Assembly: GCA_036346225.1 (NCBI GenBank)
Contig: JARFIW010001480.1
Span: 12,493,001 to 12,557,000, forward strand
Direction: 5' to 3'
DNA length: 64,000 nt
Source of the DNA: Platerodrilus igneus
Taxonomy: Eukaryota > Arthropoda > Insecta > Coleoptera > Lycidae
In this document: positions 50,330 to 61,084 of the stretch, piece by piece
Numbering within the stretch: position 1 is the first letter of the stretch
How the letters are laid out: each line of letters opens with the position of its first letter
Notes under the pieces: model-generated
Told to the model about the DNA's origin: nothing
The model's database searches: none
What the model saw: the letters and a program-made list of their open reading frames with translations, nothing else
Position numbers and translations under genes: made by a program

Positions 50330-51200
50330 TTCCATTGTGAAGAAATACCCTTAACCTTTACCAATACAGTCAAACACAATATAGAACTAAGAGTCAATAA
50401 GCCAATTTTTACAAAAGCATACAGACTACCTTAGGCAAGCCAGGAAGAAGCCTTTGACAAGTAGCAGATTTATTAGAACAAGATATAGTCCAACACTCCA
50501 ACTCACCATGAAGCAGCCCCGTATTAATAGTACCAAAGAAATTAGACGCCTCGGGCAAACGAAAATATTGAATAGTAATAAATTACAGAAAACTAAACGA
50601 AAAAACGGTAGAGGACAAGTACCCACTACCCAATATCGCCGAGATTTTGGACAAACTAGGAAAGTGTTACTATTTTTCAACATTAAACCTCGCATTAGGA
50701 TATCACCAAGTACAAATGAACGAGAAAGGCACAGCGAAAACCGCATTTAGTACACCTAGAGGACACTACGAATACAAACGAATGCCATTTGGACTGAAGA
50801 ACGCACCCACCACTCTTCAACGTGTCATGGATTACGAGGAATACATAATGAAAAAGTCTTGTGTACCTAGACGACATCATAGTATATTCAACATCACTGG
50901 TAGAACACATAGAAAGACTAAGAGAAGTATTTGAAAGACTAAAAAACGCACATTTTAAAGTACAACTAGACAAAAGTGAATTTTTACAGAAAGAAGTATC
51001 ATTTTTAGGAAATAATAAACCCTTAAGGAGTTATCTCAAACCTCGATAAAACGAACGCAGTACTAAATTACCCCCTACCCAAAACTAACAAAGAAATTAA
51101 AGAATTTTGAGGACTTAGTGGTTATTACCGCAAATTCATTAAATGATACGCTCAGATAACCAAGCCCCTGACAAATTGTTTTAAAAAAGGGAAATAAAAT
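50330..51200 (+). pseudogene. Reverse transcriptase region of pol
   Basis: Motifs appear in order: [40 protein letters not shown] (the first catalytic Asp, usually LDL, reads N), [20 protein letters not shown], and [15 protein letters not shown] at 50864, where the YLDD box is intact. GLSGYYRKFI follows near 51115. Stops at the expected Trp in the SPWSSP and KYWIVI blocks read TGA, and a shift lies near 50840. The first-motif Asp loss and stops make it inactive. Confidence 0.88.
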
Positions 51201-51228
51201 TGAACACACTCCAGAATTCATTAAAGCC

Positions 51229-51680
51229 GTGGACAAAATTAAATGTATACCCACGAATCACCCTGTATTAGAATACCCAGACTTTTCGAAACCATTAATA
51301 TTGACAACTGACGCATCAAATGTAGCACTAGGCGCAGTATTAAGCCAAGAAAAAGTAGGTAGCGATAAACCAATCAGCTACGCATCTAAAATCCTATATG
51401 AGACCGAACAGAAATACAGTACAATAGAAAAGGAATTATTAGCCATAATTTGGGAAACAAAATATTTTAGACCATACCTTTACGGACAAAAATTCTATAT
51501 ATACACCAACCATAAACCATTAGTATGGCTATGCAAACTTTAAGAAACAAACACAAAATTACAGAGATGGAGAATCAGACTAGAAGAGTACGATTACGGA
51601 ATTATATACAAAAAGGAATTTATAATAATAACGTAGACGCCTTAAGCAGAATACAGTTCAACGCACTAGAAACGGAATCA
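51229..51680 (+). pseudogene. RNase H region of pol
   Basis: The 104-residue frame at 51229-51543 contains PLILTTDASNVALGAVLSQ, ISYASKILYETEQKYSTIEK with catalytic Glu, and FYIYTNHKPLVWL with a further catalytic region. After a stop near 51541, a following frame carries LRNYIQKGIYNNNVDALSRI with the last conserved Asp block. RNase H removes the RNA template. Confidence 0.85.
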
Positions 51681-52079
51681 ATTATAGGTAACGTAGACGA
51701 GACAGAAGTAAAAGAAGACCCAGAAGAAATAAGCACCATACCTTCGACACAGAGCAGAGAGCCAAAAACTGCAAACGAAGCGATTGATATAAATCCAAAT
51801 CAATTTATAATTACCGAAGTTTTAACCAACCCCAATCCCGTAAAATATACAAAAATAGACAACAAGAAAATATACCAAATTCAAATAACCAAGGACGACA
51901 ACGAGGAACAAATAATTAAAATTCTAGAAGAATATACTCCCTTGAAAAAACGATTTTACTTTTATTTCAACGCCGAACATTTATATAAACGATTTTCATA
52001 GCTATACGTTAAATTATTCAATAACTGCGGCCCTGAACTTATCACTTGCACAAGAAATTTAATAACCTTAGACGACCCT

Positions 52080-53102
52080 GACAAGATAAACGACGTAATC
52101 AGAAATCAACACGAATGCAAAACCAACCATCGTGGAATCAAAGAAACGTTAAAGTAACTTATAAGACAATATTATTTAAAAGATATGAAAGAGTTAATCA
52201 CAGAGTTTATTAACCAATGTGAACTATGCGATAAAGCAAAATACGACAGAACACCCCCGAAAATACCCTTAATGTTAACCAAAACACGCGATAAACCTTT
52301 CAAAAAATGTGGTCGCTCTAGTAGTAGAAGCACAGAACTTTCTAACCATTTGAGAGCATTCACCAAAATTGGTCAAGCGATACCCATCATCACAAAAAAT
52401 TGCATTGACAAAATACAAAGCTTTACATTTTATGGCACACCCGAAATCATTACTTTAGATAATGCATTAAGTCCATAAAATAAAAATTCATTTTGTAATC
52501 GAAAACCACCCTGAATCGAACGGATTAATTGAAATACTACATTTAACCCTATTAGAACAGTTCAGATTACTAAGACTAACTCACAAGAAGAAGGACATCA
52601 CCAATTTAATGTCATACGCACTAATTGCTTACAACAATATGATCCACTCATCAACAAATTTTACACCCTGGAATTAACATTAGGACATTCAGATTCACGT
52701 AAACCCTACGAAATACACTACAACAAGGAAGTATACCAATAGTATGCTAAAGATCATAAAGAGAAACTAAATATAACTTACAATAAGGTAAAAGATAAAT
52801 TAGATAACGACAAGGAACGTATCACCACAACCCACAATAAGAATACCGACGCAAATAAATTTTCAATAGGACAAACCGTGTACGAGAAAAATTTCCAAAG
52901 TAAACGACACAAAACGGCACCCAGGAATTTAGGCCCGTTGAAAATTAAGAGAATATCAGACAAAAATGTAGCCGTAGTAGATAACGGCAAGATAATAAAA
53001 TACATTCATTTGAAAAACTTAAGACACCCTGTAATTTCAGATGGACAGCCATCACACTCACCGTCAACCTCCGCCCAGGTAGAACGGACAACGACGTATT
53101 AA
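52080..53102 (+). pseudogene. Integrase region of pol
   Basis: A zinc-binding HHCC region is visible: His residues near 52110-52130 (HRGIKETL), then LITEFINQCELCDKAKYD with CxxC at 52185-52250. The catalytic core is partly damaged: GTPEIITLDNA near 52432 (second Asp) and ENHPESNGLIEIL near 52500 (Glu) are present. The C-terminal frame at 52878-53102 reads RNLGPLKIKRISDKNVAVVD, then KYIHLKNLRHPVISDG. Stops and shifts separate the pieces. Integrase joins the DNA copy to the host chromosome. Confidence 0.82.
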
Positions 53103-54632
53103 TTGAAGACATAAAAAACAGCGCCTGTAAACTACCAATAAAATTGGGAAGTATGCAAAATAAAATAGACTATTGGGCATTCGCACAAAAATTCGATTTA
53201 ACGGAATTAAAACAAGAGTCTCCCATAATAAAAAAACAACTATCCTAGACTAAAACAATCAATGGACACGGCCAAATTCGGAAAAGAATACGCAATAGAA
53301 ATGATGAATTACAACAGCATAATAAAAAGCATTTTAAGGAACATAGAATATAAATTTAATAGATTAATACCCACAGAACAAATTGCAAAACGAAAAAGAG
53401 GACTAATTAACGGACTAGGTAACATTATAAGGGCTATCACAAGCAATCTAGATAACCAAAACGTAGAACATTAGGACAACACAATGCAGCAGCTAATTAA
53501 AAACCAAAACGATATAAAAACCATTGCTAACAACCACATATCTCTAACCCAATCAACTATGATAAAATTCAAGAATTTTAGCCACATTAGAAAACGCCGT
53601 AACATTCGGAAAATTAAACACATTACACTCTAGTATCATAGAATCAACTAACTTATTAAAGGAATTATTAAGAATTAAATCATTTATAACTAACAGTAAA
53701 TTACCCTGTAATGTAATAGAATAAAACATTCCAATATTTGAAAAAATAGTTATAGTGAAAAGCTATGTAAAGAATAACGAAATCACATTTTTAATAGAAA
53801 TTCCAATAGTAGAAAGTAACAATTATAATTATTATCACTTATTTGCTTTTCCAATGAAAATTACTAGCATGTATCAAGTTATCATCCCCAAAACCAAGTT
53901 TCTATCCTTAAATGAACACAGATATGGTTACACAAACGAAAAATGTAACAAAGTAACACCAAATCAATATTTATGTCAATCATTAACAACAACAACTATC
54001 CAAGAAGATAGCCCTTGCGAAGACAATCACTAAGATTTTCAAATCATTACGACAACTGTGAAGCCAAACCCGTACAAATCACCAATATGAAGATTCAAAA
54101 AGTTACAGAAAACAAATGGATTGCTGTATTTCCAATAGAAGTAATAGCAACCGCACATTGCAATCAAGACGAGAACAATTTAGCACTAATCGGAAGCAAA
54201 GTAGTCACTCTTAAAGAAGACTGTTATTTAAAACTAAAGAGCGAAATCATCAGAGTTTATCAAGACCCCACAGTAACCAAGAAATTCGCCAATTTACCGG
54301 AACTACAATTTGAAATAACACAACCCGAAGACGAAAAAATAATCAAGAAACCCATGCAAGTAGAACACCTAAACTTAGACTATCTCAACCATGCCATGAA
54401 ACTATTAGACAATTATAAAGAACACTTAAGTAAGTGAAAAGTGCCGAAATTACACTACGATAACGTTTGGGCAATTGTATTAATTATTTTAATCATTTTA
54501 TTAATCATGTATTTATTGTACAAAATGTATCTTAGATATAAAAATAAAGAAAGTAATTTTAGACATGAGAAATCAAAGGTAAATAAAGAAACAACATATG
54601 TACCCTTAGGGGCAATGACTTTTAAACAATAA
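53040..54632 (+). pseudogene. env (baculovirus F-like fusion protein) of the errantivirus-like element
   Basis: The gene overlaps the integrase end and lies in several frames: about 53040-53260, 53262-53474, 53755-54033, 54015-54437 and 54441-54632. A furin-type site KRKR (about 53388-53399) is followed by a Gly-rich hydrophobic stretch GLINGLGNIIRAI, the expected fusion peptide. Near 54471-54530 a membrane segment rich in Ile and Leu precedes a short basic tail. At least three stops and a shift break it, so no full envelope protein can be made. In insect errantiviruses env can allow transfer between cells. Confidence 0.85.
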
Positions 54633-54676
54633 ATTTTAAAAAATTAAACAAAGAAAACCTTTATTTTTCATTTACG

Positions 54677-54687
54677 TCGGGAGGAAT
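54677..54687 (+). promoter_or_regulatory. Polypurine tract
   Basis: A purine-rich CGGGAGGAA lies directly before the 3' LTR start (TATGTATT at 54688). It primes plus-strand DNA synthesis in LTR elements. Confidence 0.7.
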
Positions 54688-55241
54688 TATGTATTCCCCA
54701 ATCTATATATGTACAAATAAATAGGAATTATTAGAAAATTATAAGGAGGCTTAAGTTAAATGCAACATTGTATTTCAAGAACAAAATAAAAAAGGTTATT
54801 AAAAGTTCACAAGCAAGTTGTAAGAACGGATGTAATACATTGTGTTCCAGACGTAAGTGATACTGCAGGTGCAGGTCACAGACGGTTAAGAAACCGCGAT
54901 TACTTAGAAATTTAGATTGTTACATTGTATAATGAATAGAATTAAGAAATAAGCAGACATGAACTCTACAAGTGCCCACAGACATGTGAGGGGCAGGGAC
55001 AAGATAAATACCCCGGGAGCCCCAAGACCATCAGTCAGTCTTAAGTATTTCAGCTTTAACATTGCCGTTTGCTTAGACTACTCGCCCTCAATATAAATTC
55101 AATTATTATTTTATTTCGACTTAGTTTAAGCTATACACGTTTGTCAAAATTCCGTATTAATTTCTGTTTAATAAATAAAATTTGCTACAAGAAGTTTTGG
55201 AAGAAGTTTCTAAAAAGACCGCTCTCATGCCCCGAAACGTA
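54688..55241 (+). repeat. 3' LTR of the errantivirus-like element
   Basis: It matches the 5' LTR along its whole length, from TATGTATTCC to CGAAACGTA, with substitutions and a few small gaps. The flank after it reads AACTCGTGTTATATA, which resembles the flank after the solo LTR at 1547. A clean target duplication is not visible. Confidence 0.9.
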
Positions 55242-57114
55242 ACTCGTGTTATATAGAAATATACACATCAGCACGGTCTTTTATTTATACACAGAATGGT
55301 AATAAGCTACGAATCACAATGCTTATGTTTTGCTGTTCTCGACAGATTCTTATCCAAGCTCACAGTTAAAACATTAACCACGTCTTGAAAAATTCTAATG
55401 GCAATTTCCAATACCAAAGTATATATTTCCAAGCTATAATCCTTTTTCGAAACTCCCCTAAATTAGAAAAGGAAATTGTATTGGACGTTAAAAAGAAGAA
55501 TTTTCAGTTATTTAAGTTGAACATAAAGATATCTAATAAATTAGAGCTTTCCTATATGTTGAGCACGAAACTACAATAACAGAGTACTAAATAATCAAGG
55601 GGAAACTTCAGTTTAATATCCAATTAAGCTCATGATACTAAAACGACAGGAGGCGTATACTCTTATTTACCAATTTTGTTTGCTTAACTGAACGTTCAAC
55701 AACTATTGCGGTTTACATAATTAAGAATCATTTATTATTAACAGCCACAAACTTTGTGGTTTGCATTTACGTACATCTATGCTTGGATAACTTTGAGCCT
55801 TCATCAATAATTCCCAAGTTTGAGAAAGCTTTCTGTAATATCATGCGTCTTCATTTTCAACAGAAAGCTTACGCGAACAAGCTATTAATCAATATTTCAC
55901 TTATAAGTACAACCGCCTTGTCTTTCACTAATAATGACATATAGAGATGGAGGAAAATCCTGCTGCTAATTTTCCTCATATTTCTTATAAAAATCGTCTC
56001 GTTAAAGCGTCACACGATCTTATTTTTCGATCCAAATGGCGAAGGCTTTATTAATAATAAAAGAATAGGCAGTAAATTGATAACAAAGTCGAAACGAAGC
56101 TAATGTTTCCTCCTATTAGAATTTTTTCTCTTATTAAATTAAAAGTCCTTTAATTTTTTCGAACAGCGTAATCTCGAAATTACGAGGAATGAAAGAAGTT
56201 TAACAAGGAATCTACATAAAAAATTCAGGCTTTTCCGATTAGGTTAATATTGCAAATCTTGTTAACAAAAACGTTATTTACCTTCTGTGCTAATAACATT
56301 AAATTTTCAACGAAGAAATTCCGCTCGAACGAAGTCATTTATAAGTTGTGCTCTTTGATAAATTCAGAAATGATGTAGTATCTGCATGAGTGACGTAAGA
56401 ATGCCTACGAACACAACCACGTCAACTTCGTAAAGATTTGTTCCTCAACATAATCAGAAATTTACATGCCTAAAATGAATTTCTATTAATAACAACTGCC
56501 ACCGCTATTTTGAAATCTACGTAGGTTGCTTTACACACTTAAAATAGATGCGTAGGGAAAGCAACAAGCAGTTTCAAATTATACAAAATGAAGCGAAATT
56601 TAAACAGAATGAGACGTTGGGTTTTACTTACAAAATCATCGTACATTATTATTTCTCTTATCAGTACTCAAAATCATCCGTTTAAAAATATTATACATAA
56701 TTAATTTGAAGATAGACATATAGGCCTTTTGATGGTTAAAATTAAAGCTACTATAGGACGTTTCAAAACTCCTGATGGTTTCCAATGATATACAAGGTGG
56801 TCAAGATAAGGACGCACAGCATAGGAATCTTGGTAACAGAGAGATATACAAATTTGGTTAAATGGAGAAAAAGTTGCGAAACTATAGTGATAGTTATTTG
56901 GTCTTTACAGAGCTAAAAAAAAATTTCGTTATAAAGTTATTTTGAAAAGTAAATTTTCAGATTTAGAAAATATTTAATTTCTCGTGTAATAAATGCAAAC
57001 AGAATAAAACAAATACCACTTTCTTATAGCGCTTTCTGATTGGATATCGCCAGGCGCTATGAGTTTTGTCCTATGACGTTTCGTTTTCATTGGACCATCG
57101 TCAACTCTTCTTTT
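55242..57114. other. Non-coding interval
   Basis: AT-rich, no gene recognised. Small frames at 55385-55579 and 55756-55944 have no conserved blocks. A short hairpin with ATAGCGC and GCGCTAT arms lies at about 57026-57062, possibly part of a small non-autonomous element. Confidence 0.4.
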
Positions 57115-58520
57115 TAAATCATCATCATCATTAGGTCTTCAGTCCTAGAACTATTTAGTCGCGTGCCCTGATTATTTTTTAGTCTGAACCAACCTACACA
57201 TTTCCCTGAAATTTGCACAGTCTGCATCTATCACTATCTGTGTGCGAAAGTCTTATCTCGGTCTACCTTTACCTCTCTTTTCCTATCTCTGCTTGTAATA
57301 TATCCCGTACTATTCCCCAAAAATGCCTTAGAACGTATCCTGTCCTTCTATTTCCCCTATTTTCTTCTTTTTCAACAGATATCTTTATTCCTCTACTATT
57401 TCTACAATCAATTTGTTATTAACTTTATCTGTCCATGCTACCATCCTCATACATCTGAAGCACAACATTCCAGAAGACTTCAATCCTTTTGCCTGCTTTT
57501 CCTACTGCTCCTATTTCATAGATGTACTGTGCTGTGCTTCACATTATGCTTTGAACAGTTTTCTTCTCGTATCTATGTTCGTTGTCTTTGAACATATCTG
57601 TTGTTCTTTCTTGTTTGAAGCAGTTCGGTCACCTTCTTTTGTTTTACAGTTATATACCCTATTTTCCCGATATTCAGTGGTATGTGAAGGGGGGTAAGCA
57701 ACCTTTGGCTGCCAAGTTCCCCCAGAACCTGAACCTTTGTCAAATTAATACTTTTTCCAATTAATCTTTTCGCACAATCAACATTAGTTGAAAATATTTC
57801 ACAACCAACACCTGTAGTTGCTTATAATAATCATCAGGTTTAAGAGCACTTATTTTTTCGTCATTGGGTTTTACACCTTGAAACTGGTCTGATTTGTGCC
57901 TCAGCTTATTTATGTTCTGAGCTAGCCTACACCGTACCCTGCAATCCTCACAACAGTCTATATACAACTCGATTCCCTTCTATTGTTTTTTAATTATATG
58001 TCCTATTTCACCGAAATTCAGTGGTATGTGAAGGGGAGGCGGCTCCGTAGCTTAGAGGTATGTGTGTGACTACTACGCCCAAGGTCCCGGGTTCGAATCC
58101 CGATACGGTCCGCTTGAAAAATGTTTTTCACAAAAATACACCCTCGTTCGAATGAGAGGTAAAATAAAGGTCCCGTGTGTGAGTGTTGTCACGCACGTTA
58201 AAGATCCCTACCTTGCTTGGATCAGCAAGGGTTCGGCAAAATTCCAAATTTTACAGGTAAAAAAACTCGCTTCCTGGCCAATGTAGTACCTTCGGGTGGA
58301 GCATTGGAAAATCACATGTAAGGTATGTGAAGGTAGTTAAGCAGCTCGTGGCTGCCAAGGATCCCGCAAAACTTATACATTTGCCGTATTAATAGTTTTC
58401 AACTAAATCCTTTGGCACAATTAACATTAGTTGAGAGTATTGCAAAACCAATATCTGTAGTTGTTTATAATAATCACCATGTTCAAGTAGAGTTTTTATT
58501 TTTCTGATTAGTTTTTCCAT
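57115..58520 (-). repeat. Composite 3' end of RTE copy D
   Basis: On the minus strand, after the C-terminal coding block, the order is a UTR unit (58510-58334 and 58022-57985, split by a SINE), a degenerate C-terminal unit (about 57960-57840), a second UTR unit (57840-57690, with AACTTGGCAGCCAAAGG), then a longer degenerate C-terminal piece (57690-57130) ending in GACTGAAGACCTAATGATGA. This mirrors 5380-6420, including TGCAGACTGTGCAAATTTCA in the last unit. Confidence 0.78.
58035..58321 (+). mobile_element. tRNA-derived SINE inserted in an RTE 3' region
   Basis: The head GGCTCCGTAGCTTAGAGGTA contains a good A box (TAGCTTAGAGG), and GGTTCGAATCC about 35 bases later is a perfect B box, giving an internal RNA polymerase III promoter. 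The body follows with CACGTTAAAGATCCCTACC and ends near GGAAAATCACATGTA. GGTATGTGAAGG occurs at 58023-58034 and 58322-58333, a 12-bp target duplication in RTE UTR sequence. It does not fold as a complete tRNA, so it is a SINE of about 287 bp and not a tRNA gene. Confidence 0.82.
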
Positions 58521-58521
58521 C

Positions 58522-59173
58522 TTACGACTGGTTAGAAGCGTACTTCCATTGATTTCTATTCTGAGCTAGCCTAAACATTTCCCAGAAATTCTCAGAGCCT
58601 ACATCTTTCACTATCTGTGTGCAGTAGTCTAACCTAGATCTACCTCTACTTCTCTTTTTTCGTACCTCTGCTTCTAATATATTCCGCACTATTCCCTGAT
58701 GTCGTAGTATGTGGCCTATCATCCTGTTTCTCCTACTTTTTACTGTTTTCCACATAGTTCTTTCTTCCCCTACCATTTCTAGTACCTCTTTGTTTTTAAC
58801 TTTGTCTGTCCATGGTATCTTCATCATACGCATGTAGCATCACACTTCAAAAGCTTCTGCCTTTTTCTTGTCTGCTTCTCCTACTGTCCAGGCTTCACAA
58901 CCATACAGTGCTGTGCTCCATACATATGTTTTAGGCAATCTTTTCCTTGTTCCTATGTTTATGGCTTTTGAACACAGTAGTTGCTTTTTCTTGTTAAATG
59001 TAGCACGACCTAGTTCTAATTTTTGTTTTATTTTTTTTGCGCTTTTTTCATCTTGCGTTATTTGGCTTCCTTGGTAGCAGAAATCCTTAACCTCTTGTAA
59101 GTTGTAGTTACCTATTTGTATTCTAGCTTTTGATTTATTTTCCCCTCCTTTGCATACTTAGTTTTGTTAACTT
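58522..59173 (-). pseudogene. RTE C-terminal region of copy D
   Basis: The minus-strand continuation after the LTR-like insertion. A 103-residue frame at 58833-58522 reads PWTDKVKNKEVLEMVGEERT then RRNRMIGHILRHQGIVRNIL and MFRLAQNRNQWKYASNQS, the normal C-terminal end. Between 58834 and 59173 the frame covers the CETWT-type block near 58905-58890 (EAWTV here). Confidence 0.83.
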
Positions 59174-59190
59174 TGTGACGTAAATATCGT

Positions 59191-59210
59191 GGCAGCCACG
59201 TTGGGCGCCA
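59191..59210 (-). promoter_or_regulatory. tRNA-Lys(CUU)-type primer binding site
   Basis: The minus strand reads TGGCGCCCAACGTGGCTGCC; the first 14 bases are complementary to the 3' end of a tRNA-Lys(CUU), as I know that tRNA. Copy 1 has the tRNA-Lys(UUU) complement at the same place. Confidence 0.72.
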
Positions 59211-60257
59211 AACTTATGTTACGTAACACAAAGATATCACGGAAGTGACCGGGCTCAATCCGAGATTAGGGGGGGTTGTAGAAAGCAGACTGACATATAA
59301 TGTATGCGGCTGTAAGAAATTAGTGACAGTACCTGTAATAAAAAAAAATTAGAATAGCAAACCTGAAAAAAAAAAGATTAAGCATAAATTATTCAGTACT
59401 TTGTAGAATGTTAAAAAAAAGAAACTGTTTGAATAAGCCATATAATGTAACAACGGTAAAAGCAATACAGAAAAATGTTTAGTACAAAGTGAGGTAATAT
59501 TGGGGAGTAGCAGAAACGTTTCCTCACACACCAATTAAACATAAATCACACAAAATGTTGAAAAAAGATAAATAGATAAGACACAATTGGTATGAGTAAT
59601 TCAGTAGTATTGATTTTTCTTTCTTTCTTTTTTTTCTGTTTTAAAATAGCATGCAAGTCTATTGTAAAAGGTATCAGAACGACAAAAATATGGTAAAGCA
59701 GCGGATAGATATTTACAGTAATAACGAGTAGGAAGTAGTTCAACTTACAAAAGTCCTCCAGCAACGCTACCTTGCAACGGAAGGGTGGGATTCAACGAGG
59801 TCCTGCACTAACGAAGCACTTCACCCTTGACTGTGAGGGTGTTGATGGAACTTATCACACGTTACACTAATCACACCTACGTATTTTACTGGTGTTAGCA
59901 GCAGACATTATAATGCGTCGGAACTATGTAGCCTTGATAAATTTCTTGGTAATTCTATTTCCTAAGACAATAATTTCGAAATATTCTGTAGCACTAGTTT
60001 AATTTCAACTGGGACCAAGTGTATATTATTTTCATAAACATCCCAAAAAGCAGTGAGAAACTTCAACCAATACCTTTGTAAGCCGGTAATCTGTTATATT
60101 TCGCAAATAACGAAATTTGCGCAAGCAATGATCTATTTTAGATTCTTTGTGGTTCGAAAATTCAGAAACTACAGTATCACTGTATTTAAATAATCCGAAG
60201 TATGCGCTACTTTGAAAAGAAAAAAGACCGCGAAACTAGATTGCACACACAGTTTAA

Positions 60258-60560
60258 ATATCAAAAAGACAAAGCAACTAGGAAAACCACAATGAGTAAA
60301 GCACGTGTATCACTAAAGTACGTCCGTCAAAATGTTCCGTAAAACATTTATCTCACAAGACAAACAACTAAAAACACCATTAGTAAAGCGACGCGTAATC
60401 ACTAAGTCAATGTTCCGTAAAAAACTTTTATTTTACAAGAAAAACAACTACAAACAATTAGTAAAACACGCGTAAGCAATAAAAACCGTCCGTCACATGT
60501 TCCGTAAAGCACTTTCTAAAGTTAATATACAACTTTTATTTCACAAGACAAACAACTAAA
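60258..60560. repeat. Tandem repeat of about 80 bp inside LTR-like copy 2
   Basis: Three to four units share ACAAGACAAACAACTA, TTAGTAAA, CACGCGTA and ATGTTCCGTAAA. Copy 1 has one such unit at about 9340-9425. Variable tandem repeats of this kind are common in LTR U3 regions. Confidence 0.75.
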
Positions 60561-61084
60561 AACACGGCGTGCTTGTTCATGAACAATACGAGAATTGATA
60601 CCGCAGTAATTCACACTATTCTCAAAGCAGAAAGAAGCAGTATTTTCAACGTACTTAATACATCGGAACACAGAACAGAACTCAAAAACTGCTCGTCTGT
60701 TTATCAACTCGTCGCTATTATAACCGCTTATCGACTATTATCTCCCTCGCTATTAACATAAGGAACATCTAAAACGTGAATGTAACAATCGTATCTAATA
60801 ATTAATTACAGGCTGTTTATCGTTTTCAATAAGTTGGAATTTATTTATTAATGAGAATCAAGCTTCAATTTATCTATCTTTAATTAATACACGCGAGTTA
60901 AATTGCATACAATATGAAAACTATTCGAAAGTATTTACTTTATACAAACAGCGATCCACTTATTATAATACCATTTCGCCAACGAGTTAATAAATATAAA
61001 ATATGGAAATAGTAGTTGCAGAAAGGTATTTACTAATTTGAGAAAAAGCGTAAAAAGGTTGAACTATTAAAAATGCACGTTACA

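Larger units (their letters stand above)
46314..55241 (+). mobile_element. Errantivirus-like (gypsy with env) provirus, degraded
   Basis: An 8.9-kb element in the order LTR, primer site, leader, gag, protease, RT, RNase H, integrase, env, polypurine tract, LTR. The LTRs are 551 and 554 bp and by eye about 92% identical, so the insertion is old. All coding regions carry stops and some shifts; the domain order is intact. Errantiviruses are insect endogenous retroviruses that gained a baculovirus F-like envelope gene. A solo LTR of the family sits at 1547-2080. Confidence 0.92.
59174..61084 (-). mobile_element. Long solo-LTR-like element, copy 2, nested in RTE copy D
   Basis: Plus-strand ends are TGTGACGTAAATATCG and GCACGTTACA (TG...CA; the terminal eight bases are inverted repeats with one mismatch). 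The target ACTT is duplicated at 59170-59173 and 61085-61088; removing the unit and one ACTT rejoins RTE sequence exactly. It is homologous to 8184-10021 along most of its length. It is non-coding. An internal tandem repeat makes it longer than copy 1. Confidence 0.85.

Noticed and set aside
48431..54632. Alternative genetic code or readthrough explaining the provirus stops
   Set aside because: All three stop codons occur in frame and several true frameshifts are present, so decay is the simpler reading.
58040..58110. tRNA gene with A and B boxes
   Set aside because: The boxes are good, but the arms do not form a full cloverleaf, and a 200-bp body plus target duplication show it is a SINE.
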